Source: Trachelipus rathkii
Taxonomy: Eukaryota; Arthropoda; Malacostraca; Isopoda; Trachelipodidae
DNA: 10,000 bases
Direction: 5' to 3'
Assembly (NCBI GenBank): GCA_015478945.1
Contig: JABUQX010032485.1
Coordinates: 10,001-20,000, forward strand
Below the pieces are notes generated by a model. The model was not told where the DNA came from. It worked only from the letters and a program-made list of their open reading frames with translations, and did not search any database. Below, piece after piece: positions 1 through 7,432 of this stretch (its first letter is position 1; the number at the start of each line of letters is the position of its first letter). The translations under genes and the position numbers were made by a program.

Positions 1-190
1 TACAGATATACATGATAACTACACTATATACATATATTAGTATAATCACCTATATATAATATATATATATATATTATATTAATATAATATATATATATAA
101 TACTATATATATATACTATTATATATTAGTATATATATATGAATTATATTATATTATTATTTAGTATAATATATATATTATACCGCGTAT
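1..190. repeat. AT/TA-rich simple-sequence tract
   Basis: The stretch is almost pure A+T, with runs of alternating AT broken by short ATT/AGT units. It starts before the window and ends at the mixed sequence beginning near 181-196. There is no coding potential; short frames here are composition artefacts. Confidence 0.9.
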
Positions 191-195
191 ATTAT

Positions 196-905
196 AATGA
201 TCTACCTCCCTTTACCGGCAGATTGGGGGGTACGTCGCCGCAGCATATATAGCGAAAGCAGAAAAGAGTAGAATAACATGACGCAGTCGAAAAGACAGGT
301 CCCCATCTTTACCGTCCCTTTCCATACCTTATTGAACTGTCGACTTGAAAAATCCCACCCTAGGGGCTTCCGGGACTGAGAGCAGAACCGCTCACTGTGG
401 TATCAACTTGCGCTCAATGTGGGGTTCATCTCTTGACAAGGCCTCACACAGCGGGTTTTTCATGGCGTTGTGATTTGTCCATTACACGTTTTGCGGCACT
501 GTCCGTGGCTATGACTTTCCTACGATTATCCTCTTTCTCATAATTAGTTTTCCCCTCTATCTTCGCCAAAGGTAGAAACATTACGTTATGCAAACCTAGG
601 GCGCACGTCAGGACTTTGTCCTCTACTCAAAACAAAGGGTTTTAAATTGGCACCAGCCACTTCCTACCATTCACAAACTTCCCAATAATACTCTCCCATC
701 ATTGACCATTTCTCATATATCAAATATTTTATCTAATATCATTTTAAAATTTCAAAATGTACACAACCTTACACCACGACCTCCTACACTCACCTACCAC
801 GTCTACATTCTATTTCAACGACTCCTTTTACACATTTTGCCAAACCATTCTATCAAGATTTTCTCAAAACCTTCAGATTCGCCAACAAAATCAGAATCAT
901 CCACT
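196..905. other. Mixed-complexity DNA with no recognised gene
   Basis: About 700 bases of ordinary-complexity sequence lie between two AT tracts. No intact gene, RNA gene or known repeat was recognised. Short + strand frames in 702-945 are AT-rich and look accidental. The only stretch with protein-like composition is an ATG-less open frame on the - strand at 626-444, listed separately. From about 640 to 905 the + strand becomes poor in G and rich in C and A, a change in composition relative to 196-640 that may mark a second unit. Confidence 0.5.
444..626 (-). other. Open stretch of 60 codons, possible decayed coding fragment
   Basis: Read on the - strand from 626, this frame is open for 60 codons between two TGA stops and contains an internal ATG. 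The translation is mixed and hydrophilic, with a hydrophobic start followed by a Lys/Glu/Arg-rich middle (short pieces: LHNVMFLPLAKIEGK, NYEKEDNRRKV, TDSAAKRVMDK). It is not low-complexity, unlike most frames in this window. I do not recognise a family. It may be a remnant of a mobile element or an exon fragment, or chance. Confidence 0.2.
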
Positions 906-907
906 TA

Positions 908-1037
908 CCAATATATATATATATATATACTATAATATATTATAATTATATATTATAGTAATATTATATATATAGATATATAATAATTATAGTATGATAT
1001 ATATATATATAATAAATAGTATAGTATATATATATAA
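908..1037. repeat. AT/TA microsatellite
   Basis: Alternating TA runs interspersed with TAATAT and TATAGT units; essentially no G or C apart from scattered single bases. It is the same type as the tract at 1-190. Confidence 0.9.
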
Positions 1038-1138
1038 ACACTTTTCCTATATGCGGGTTTAAATTACCATTACAACAAGGAATATACTAAAATTACATAC
1101 ACGTTCAATGATTTTGATGCGCACACTCCATTTTACTG

Positions 1139-1259
1139 AACCTCTCTCTCTCTTCTCTCTTTTTCTTTCTTTCTCTCTCTCGTTTCTCTCTCTCTCTCTC
1201 TTATCTCTCTATTTCACCAATCCTCTCTCTCTCTCTCCTCTCTTCTCTCTCTTCTCTAT
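1139..1259. repeat. CT/GA microsatellite
   Basis: The + strand is nearly all pyrimidine, with CTCTCT runs broken by TTTCTTTC and short islands such as TTTCACCAATCC. The frame at 1108-1341, rich in Ser/Leu/Phe, is an artefact of this tract. Confidence 0.9.
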
Positions 1260-1779
1260 ACAATGTACAGAGTCCTTCATCATGATTTTTTCTCATCAAC
1301 TTGTGTGTTACACTTTCGAGGGCCGGAATACGAATGGCTAAATGCATTTACGGTAATACCCTGTAGCAATCGGGGGTACATCGCGGAGAAAAATACTTTA
1401 TAATCACAACAGGTTTATATTTCGGCCGCAAATTGTAGACGAAAGAGCAATTGTGATCTACACTTCTTCTCTCATTTCTATCTGCTCTCTCATTCTGGCA
1501 CTAGCCAAGGGTTTGTTTTGGGCTGTGGGCAAAGCGATTTTTTCCCAGATGCAGGGCACTTTGTTGGTTGTGCTTAAGCTTGTCTGATCCTTAGTTTTTC
1601 CCCATGGGCTCAGGGCTTTTGAGATAGCGGGGTGTTCCGATAACTCTTCTTGCGAACGAAGTGCTTTATTATTATCTTTCTCCATTCATACTCGTTTTTG
1701 AGTTCATTGTTTAAAATTCTTTGGCTTTGGTTCAATTTTTCATAATTTTCCATAAATGAAGTCTTGGCGGACGAGCTGT
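1260..1779. other. Unrecognised spacer upstream of the left repeat copy
   Basis: Ordinary-complexity sequence between the CT tract and the left decayed protein copy. Two - strand frames, 1819-1610 and 1685-1458, give mixed-composition translations of 69 and 75 residues that overlap in different frames. Neither resembles a family I know, and the first lies antisense to the start of the left copy. It could hold the 5' untranslated part of the element to the right, or unrelated DNA. Confidence 0.4.
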
Positions 1780-3180
1780 TTATCCCAGTATTCTGCACAT
1801 TGTTGATATTGGCCAACAAGGAGAAACAAAGGAAATTTTATTTTGTGAAGGCAAAGTGCTACTGTGGATGAAACTCCGGAAGTAGTGGGCTTCTGATGGT
1901 GTTTAAACGTTGTTGTGAAATCTAGTCTGGGAAAATGGAGAAGAAGTTAAATTGGTGTGCTATGGTAGCGGGGAACAGTGAGTTATTTAGGTTTGGGTTA
2001 TCTGAAAGGTTAATCGGGTTTTTTACAAAACGAAATTGAGTATCCGGATTTGGAATCAGCAAGGCGACCTTACACCGAACGTGTCTCCCGTGTTCACTAC
2101 TCCAGACTAGCATTGTGATAAATATCCGGATGGTGTTCACGGTGCGATAGTAGTAGTGAATATGAGAAGTTTCTCAAACAGTTCTCCAGAAGAGTAATGA
2201 TTAGTAGGAGCTATTCTCTCAAGCATTCTGAGCTTTAGATCTAGACTATTGAAGAGTCTCAAGGCGAATGTAAATAATTTTTTTTTCGGACAGAAGTAGT
2301 ATTCTTCCCTATCATTGAAGAAGAGACTAGTACTGTGGCATCCCTGGACTCTACTCAAATGGGGTACAAATACGACAGAAGTTGGCATTGTTATGATAGT
2401 TCAACGAGAGCTTGAATGTGTTTATTGAACAATGGAATAGTTATGCATCGTTTCTATAGGTCGAGCTCAACAACTGAGAGGGATTGAATTAAGAATGATT
2501 TGCAGAAGCTTAGATATATGAACCCAGTGGCTATATGCGTTGATTTGGAGATGGTCAACATCTACTTGGGCAGCAAAGCGGATATGCTAAGTACCCTTGT
2601 TTCATAGGCTTGTGGGATAGTAGGGCTAAAGAGACCACTGGGACAGTTGTATGGCTAGGGAAATATGAACGGTAGGTGCTCAATATCATTACGCATGGTT
2701 TAAGGGGAAATTTCCCCTGTCACATAAACTGACTGAGAGCAATTTGTTAGGGCCTAGACAAAGATGGTGTTTCAATATATTTGCAGATTTTTTCCAGGGT
2801 TGAGCATGGAGAAACTCGCGGCCCTCAATTCGCCAAATCATCAAGGATATTTTAAATCATACTGATTGAAGCATCTACCCTGAAAAGGTTTTTGTCTGTT
2901 TTCGAATTGGGCACATAAATGCCTAGTTGTGAATCATAAAGAAATTCTAGATTCAAAAAATTTGAGCTAATAGTCTTAAAAGTTTTTACTTTCTACATTA
3001 TTCACTTTTAGATCGGTTTTCGGTATCAGGGATGTTTATGTTGAGGACAGGGAATGGTTTGCTTATCAGGTGATAGGAAAAAGATTACCAAGGAAGATGG
3101 GACACACACATGATGGCAGACTATTGTTGGAGCCTTCGTGTCGTCTGCACACAGAGAATAGACAGCGATTGTAATGCATT
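1780..3180 (+). pseudogene. Decayed copy (left) of a multi-copy, transposase-like arthropod repeat protein
   Basis: Seen in sequence: no long ORF, but consecutive protein pieces in changing + frames follow the order of one family from N to C terminus. These are KQRKFYFVKAKCYCG (1824-1868), a piece equivalent to the family's VPMVWRE motif (about 1947-1976), IEYPDLESARRPY (2035-2073), CLLNNG (from 2407), ICVDLEMVNIYLG (2533-2571), QQSGYAKYPCFIGLWDSR (2571-2624), CFNIFADFFQG (2768-2800), IRQIIKD (2828-2848), VEDREWFAYQVI (3040-3075) and YQGRWDTHMMADYCW (3086-3130). Known from memory, without a search: a family of uncharacterised proteins, repeated many times in arthropod and some other animal genomes, carries these signatures in this order (VDLK, GQQSGYTKYPCFLC-WDSR, PPLHIKLGL, EEQGERFHQD, RYQGRWD-MMADYCW). 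Frameshifts occur at about 2571 (in GQQ) and between 3075 and 3086; stops include 2415, 2673, 2801 and 2867. It spans roughly the whole protein but cannot be functional. Calling it a transposase is an inference. Confidence 0.85.
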
Positions 3181-3435
3181 ATTGTGATTTCATTGTACTG
3201 AATTGAATGTTTGACCTATTAATTATTTACTTCTCATACATTTGGATCTATATTTCGTGTTTTTATTGTGAATTATTACTACTATTGTTGTTATATGTAT
3301 TTTGTGACTGATCAAAGACTAGAAGGCATCTACGAAAGAGGTCTATTGGAATCAGGAACAGTTACTATAATATCCTTCATGTTTTGGTTTCAAATATATT
3401 TGTTGCCATGGATATGATAATCACTATTAAATCAA
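3181..3435. other. 3' flank of the left repeat copy
   Basis: Moderately AT-rich sequence after the last recognisable codons of the left copy, grading into the AT block. It may contain the element's 3' untranslated end. I see no clear terminal inverted repeat, target-site duplication or poly-A tail, and no gene. Confidence 0.4.
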
Positions 3436-3970
3436 TTTATATATTTATAATAATTAGGTTATATATATAATAATATATTATATATATATTATATATATAT
3501 ATTTATATATTGGTATATAATCTATAAATAGTTTATATATGATTTATATAATTTATTATATATTAATAATATGTATATATATATATTATTTATATATTTA
3601 TTATATAATATTATTTTATTTATTATATTATTATATATATATTTATATATATTATAGATTAATAATATAAATATAGATATTATTGTTATTATATATAATG
3701 GATATATATATATCATATAATATATTATAATAATAATTTATATTTATTTTTATTATAATTATGATATTATGAAATAATAATATATATTAATAATAATAAT
3801 ATATTTAATATAATATAATTTCTTTCTTATCTAATAAAAGATAGATTAGGAAATATTTATGATATAGTTTTATATTTATATTAAAAATTTATATATAATC
3901 TATTATATATATATATATTATATATATTAATAGTATTGTTATTATAATTCTGTAATATATACATATTTTA
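3436..3970. repeat. Long AT-rich simple-sequence block
   Basis: About 530 bases of almost pure A+T, with TATATA runs and ATT/TTA/AATAAT units and only isolated G or C bases. The Tyr/Ile/Asn-rich - strand frame at 3716-3522 is a composition artefact. The block sits between the 3' flank of the left copy and the T/CT-rich region. Confidence 0.92.
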
Positions 3971-4035
3971 AAAAGATATGATATATTGTAGAGATATTCT
4001 TATTATTTATTAGTTCAATTATTATACTGGTAATT

Positions 4036-4350
4036 ATCTCTTCTGTGCTGCTAATTTGGCACAATATATATTTCCTTTCTTTTCGTTCTCTGCTGGTTCT
4101 TTTTAGGCGAGGGCCCCAACTTCATCTCTCAGATCGTTCTTCTTCTCTATTTCTACTCTTCTTTTATCATCTCCTTTTTATCTTTTATTCTTCTTTATAG
4201 ATATTTACATCTTTTCTTAAATCTATGTTATATCCTCTATATTATCTATTACTTCTATATCTAATATTATTCTATATTTCTATTAATTATGGTTATTTAG
4301 GACATAAGTTCTCTCTTTCTATATAAATAGAGTTTATTCATTTATCTCCA
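4036..4350. repeat. T/CT-rich low-complexity region with a small GC-richer island
   Basis: The + strand is dominated by T and C with many TTCT and TATT units. A short more complex island at about 4083-4137 includes GGCGAGGGCCCCAAC. The bases before it form a pyrimidine run ending in TTTTTAG (AG at 4105-4106), which resembles a splice acceptor, but what follows is not exon-like. No gene is supported. Confidence 0.7.
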
Positions 4351-4389
4351 ATTGTGATCGGTGTGCGTGTGGTTTGTGTGTTGTGATGG

Positions 4390-4880
4390 TTGTCAGAGAG
4401 AGCATTCGATAGATGCTTGCAGCTACGATTTAGATGATGATACGTAGATGTAGATGATAGATAGTAGATGATAGGATAACAACAATTGTAAATATATATC
4501 CAGTTAGTAGGATTGGATAGAGAGTGTAATAGATAGGCTAGTACGTGATGTAGGTAGTGTAGGTGTAGTAGATAGATAGATAGATGTAGTAGATGAGTAC
4601 CTACTTGATAAAAATGAGAGGTTAATAGTTTGCAACAGTAGTAGATGATTATAAATTGATAGATAGATATGATAGAAAGATAGTGATAGAATAGATGATA
4701 GATAGATAATAGATAGATAGTTGTAGTAGATAGAGGTTGATGAAGATAGATTGATAATTGAGAATAAAATAGAAGATAGATAGATGTAGATGATGATAGA
4801 GCTGATAGATAGGTAATGTAGATTATAATAGATAGATATGATAGATAATATGAAGATAGAATAGATAGTAGTAGAAATCA
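4390..4880. repeat. Degenerate GATA/GATG repeat array
   Basis: Units of GATA, GATG and GTAGTAGAT recur throughout, with a clean GATAGATAGATAGATG run near 4570-4585. The + strand is rich in A, G and T and nearly lacks C. The 125-codon - strand frame at 4881-4504 (Ser/Ile/Tyr/Leu-rich) is the translation of this repeat, not a gene. Confidence 0.85.
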
Positions 4881-5135
4881 ATGAGATTAATGTAAGAGGT
4901 TTTTAAGACTTTTTAAAACCCAATCGATACGAATGGGACGATAAAATATTTCAATTTAAAGACATTATATATTGGGGATGCCAAGAAAAGAACTTCGCTA
5001 AGATTTTAGGAGATTTGATTTTACTTTTTAGGATTAAAAAGTATGGCGATAATTTGGTTGAATGGAGGACGATCTAGAGCAAGAAGAGTAGAATGATGAT
5101 CTTAGAGATTTATTTTTATTATTTTAAAATGAAAT
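4881..5135. other. Complex island between GATA and CT repeats, with an ATG-less open stretch
   Basis: About 250 bases of ordinary complexity between two simple-sequence regions. On the + strand, 4907-5074 is open for 56 codons after a TAA and before a TAG, with no Met. Its translation is mixed rather than repetitive (pieces: RYEWDDKIFQFKDIIYWG, NFAKILGDLILLFRIKKYG). I recognise no family. It could be a fragment of a mobile element or chance. Confidence 0.25.
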
Positions 5136-5482
5136 TCTTCTTCTTCTTCATCTCTCTCTCTCTCTTCACCTTCTCTCTAGAAATATATTCTATCCATCTC
5201 ATTCTACTCCAATTACTGATGTAGAATTATAGTTGTGTCTGATCGTTCTCTCTTCCATTCTTCTTCATCTTTTCTTCTCATCTCTCTCTCTCTTGTTCCT
5301 CTCTTCTCTCCTTCTCTCTCTCTTCTCCTCCTTCTCTCCTTCTCTCTTCTCTTCTCCCTCTCTCTCTCCCTCCTCTCTCTCTCTTCTCTTCTCTTCTTCT
5401 TCTTTGGTACGTGGTTGTTTTCTCGTTATTTCTTCTCGCTTCTTGCTCGTTCTCTCTCTCTCTCCTCTTCTCTTTGGACTGG
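5136..5482. repeat. CT/CTT microsatellite region
   Basis: CTT and CT runs (for example 5137-5175 and about 5250-5395) dominate the + strand, broken at 5178-5245 by more mixed sequence. All frames on both strands here, rich in Ser/Leu/Phe on + and Arg/Glu/Lys on -, are repeat translations. Confidence 0.9.
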
Positions 5483-5800
5483 TAGTTCTATATAGTAATG
5501 GGTTTTTAGGGATATTGGTGCTGGTGCTCATTGACAAAATAAAAAAGAAAGAGGATTAAGATGGGAGATAAGAATAGGGGATAAATAGTTAAACTTAATG
5601 ATATATATAAAGTCGCGTAAAAGTTAAACAAGTGAATGCTTGTATATGTAATGTGATATAAGCAGGCGAGTATTTTAAACAGGAAAATCACATAGAGCCG
5701 GGCAAACAGAATATGGGCTGGGTAGAGAGACTCATTATATATATGTTTTAAGTTGAATATATCTTTATATATAAACAAAGGAAAAAACCACGAAATAGAG
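5483..5800. other. A-rich spacer with no recognised gene
   Basis: A-rich, G-containing sequence with short AT runs (5591-5612 and 5730-5772). It lies between the CT repeats and the CpG-rich islet. No homology, repeat unit or intact reading frame was recognised. Confidence 0.5.
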
Positions 5801-6080
5801 CTCGGGCCGCCCGCGGCCGGGGGCGAGGGGCGGCCAGAAGCCCCGCGTTTCCGCAAGCCCCGCGGCCGAACGGCCGCGCGGCGCGCGAGGCGCAGGTCGA
5901 GACCGACCCGCGGAGCGCGTGCGGCGACCAGAGGCAAACCAGTACCGAGCCACGCGTCGCTCAGGTCGCCCGCCGCTCCGACGACTGCAGACGCGAAGCG
6001 CAGCAAGAGCGAGTGGGGCACGAGACGCGGCGGCGACGAGAGATGCGAGAGAGAATGACGCGGGCGGGGCGGGCCTGCTC
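5800..6080. other. CpG-rich islet with abrupt edges
   Basis: About 280 bases very rich in G+C and in CG dinucleotides, bounded by AT-rich DNA on the left and pyrimidine-rich DNA on the right. It contains a repeated decamer AAGCCCCGCG (5838-5847 and 5855-5864), an inverted repeat CGCGGCCG-AA-CGGCCGCG (5861-5878) and a second, GGCCGC-CC-GCGGCC (5805-5818). Long Arg/Ala/Pro-rich frames are open on both strands, as expected where AT-containing stop codons are rare, so they are not evidence of coding. It may be a CpG-island-like promoter region, a GC-rich first intron or exon, or part of a mobile element. It does not match the rRNA sequence I know. Confidence 0.6.
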
Positions 6081-6089
6081 ACCTTTATA
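6053..6089 (-). promoter_or_regulatory. TATA-box plus initiator-like core promoter candidate
   Basis: On the - strand TATAAAG (6089-6083) is followed, across a GC-box-like CCCGCCCCGCCCGC stretch, by TCATTC (6058-6053), which fits the arthropod initiator TCAKTY. The would-be +1 A is at 6056, 33 bases from the first T of the TATA motif, close to the usual spacing. Transcription would run leftwards into the CpG-rich islet. The TATA motif overlaps the splice-donor candidate at 6083/6082, so at most one of the two readings is likely correct. Confidence 0.3.
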
Positions 6090-6427
6090 CCCTCCACTCT
6101 TACCCTCTTCTTACACGACGTTTGCATCCTTTCTGCACGTGTTGGTCTTTTTCTCTTGCCATGATCGTTGCTCTCCACGTTTTCCTCGCCTCCGGATTTC
6201 AGAGGAACTTCAGTTTCACTGGAGCTACCCAGGCACTCAACCTTCTTTACTTTCCCTACTTTGTTCGCCTCATCTGTGTGATTCTGTTGCCCATTCAACT
6301 CTCTTGGGCTCGTCAGGACATTCACTTTCACTGCACGTGGACCCACTTTACGGGGCCGTTTGAGGTCGTTAATCCAACAAGTCGTTCTCACGCTATTTCC
6401 GTTGGTATTTATTGTATTCTCATCCAT
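6083..6427 (-). CDS. Possible 115-codon exon of an unrecognised basic protein
   Basis: On the - strand an ATG at 6427 opens a frame that runs to 5765, but only the first 115 codons (to 6083) have non-repetitive, protein-like composition. They are hydrophilic and rich in Asn, Lys, Arg, Val, Glu and Ser, with two basic clusters near residues 91-94 (KRKR) and 106-110 (KKRVR) that look like nuclear localisation signals. At 6083/6082 the sequence reads AAAG|GTGAGC, a good consensus splice donor in phase 0. Beyond it the frame enters the CpG-rich islet and becomes Arg/Ala/Pro-rich, as an intron read through would. The base before the ATG is G and -3 is C, so the start context is weak; the frame is open upstream to 6469, and the true exon start is uncertain. 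I recognise no family. A chance frame opposite a pyrimidine-rich strand is the main alternative. Confidence 0.35.
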
Positions 6428-6429
6428 CT

Positions 6430-7350
6430 GTCGCCTTGTACATCTATCTCTACTCTTCTGTGCATCTCTCTACCTCTTGCTCTGTCATGTCATTCCTTAT
6501 TCTCTTCTCTCTTCATTTTAGCTTCTCATCGTATTCATCTCTCTATCTACTCCTCTCCTCTCTTCAACAGGCTGTTCTAATCTCCGTCTATTTTCATCTC
6601 GTCTCTCTCTTTGGTCCTCTGCTCTATCTTACTCTGACTCTCTCCGTATCTCTCCTCTCTTCTTTTTGTCCTCATCTTTCCCTTCTGGGCTCACTTTGGC
6701 TAGGCTTTCTCCAGCTTTTCTCTGCTTAGCTCTCTAAGTATCTATCTCTTACTCTATCTACGTCTCTATATTGCGCTCTCTTCTTCTCTACTCTCGTATC
6801 TCTCCAGGCTCGCTCTCTATTTATTATCCTGGTAGTTTTTCTATTCTCATTTGGTTTTTGAGTATTTTTATCTTTCTGTTTTGGTTAATTCTCTCTCTCT
6901 CCTCATCTGCTCTCTCTTCTCTCTCTATCCATCTCTCTATCTGCTTCCACTCTCTTCATCTTTTTCTCTCTGGGCACCTCCCCCCACGCCCGCGCCGCCA
7001 TCCCCCTCTCCTATCTCTTGCCTTGCTCTGTAGTGTTGTGTGTTGCTTGTCTGCTTTGTGTTCGTCTTCGTGTTGTTATTTGTCTTTGCTTGCTGTGCTT
7101 CTCCTTGCTCTACTCTCTCTTACTTTATTCGTCGGCTTTCGCAGCTCTCTATTCTCTCTTTCGTTCTCTCATTCTCTACTTGTTCTTCTCGTTTATATCC
7201 TTTGTCGACTTGCCAATACATACTTTCTGTTCTTCTTCATTCGTCTCTACTTTGGGCTTATTTCTCTTCAAATCTCTATCTATCTCTTATCTTCTTCTTT
7301 TTTACTTCATCTTTCTCTTCCTTCTGATTTCCATCATTATCTCTGACTCT
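6430..7350. repeat. Pyrimidine-rich (CT-type) low-complexity region, first part
   Basis: The + strand is mostly T and C, with recurring TCTCTCT, CTCTATCT and TCTTCT words in a degenerate, non-tandem form. Open frames in all three + frames (such as 6412-6729, 6771-7346, 7018-7359) are Ser/Leu/Phe-rich. Stop codons are simply rare because TAA, TAG and TGA need purines. None has domain-like features, so none is called as a gene. Confidence 0.85.
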
Positions 7351-7432
7351 TGTAGTTGATCAGTTTTTATCGGTCCTCAATTTGACCTCACCAGTGGCCC
7401 CCACGAGGGAAATGGAAGTCCTTCCATCCTCT
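7350..7432. other. Short complex island within the pyrimidine-rich region
   Basis: About 80 bases of mixed composition (from GTAGTTGATCAG to GGAAATGGAAGTCC) interrupt the CT-rich DNA. It may be a fragment of unique sequence or the edge of a mobile element. Nothing in it was recognised. Confidence 0.5.

Noticed and set aside
205..1400. Weak similarity between GGGGGGTACGTCGCCGCAG near 225 and GGGGGTACATCGCGGAG near 1370
   Set aside because: The match covers under 20 bases and does not extend on either side, so it does not support a repeat pair.
1922..2388. Two - strand ORFs overlapping by four bases like a bacterial translational coupling
   Set aside because: They are antisense to the left repeat copy, where the + strand has the family motifs; the overlap is accidental.
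2897..2917. CFRIGHI peptide resembling the RIGHT-type motif at the end of non-LTR retrotransposon polyproteins
   Set aside because: Flanking codons contain stops and do not continue the retrotransposon pattern. The surrounding pieces before and after (IRQIIKD, VEDREWFAYQ, YQGRWDTHMMADYCW) belong to the repeat protein, whose next frame (EASTLKRFLSVFELG) explains these bases better.
4083..4137. Splice-acceptor-like pyrimidine run ending in AG at 4106
   Set aside because: Pyrimidine runs are everywhere in this region, and no exon-like sequence follows.
4504..4881. 125-codon - strand ORF
   Set aside because: It is the translation of degenerate GATA repeats: Ser, Ile, Tyr and Leu in repeating order, no domain, no splice or start context.
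5233..5559. Overlapping + and - strand ORFs in the CT tract
   Set aside because: Ser/Leu/Phe on one strand and Arg/Glu/Lys on the other are exactly what a CT/GA repeat gives in any frame.
5506..6021. 171-codon - strand ORF through the CpG-rich islet
   Set aside because: The first codon is GTG, not ATG. The long open frame comes from GC-rich DNA in which stop codons are rare, followed by an AT-rich tail with unrelated composition.
5753..6058. 101-codon + strand ORF through the CpG-rich islet
   Set aside because: It starts with TTG and is Arg/Pro/Ala-rich; open frames occur on both strands here because of composition.
6771..7346. 191-codon + strand ORF resembling a membrane protein
   Set aside because: The hydrophobic Ser/Leu/Phe-rich look is forced by pyrimidine-rich codons (TCT, CTC, TTC, CTT). 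All three + frames look alike, and no transmembrane family is recognisable.
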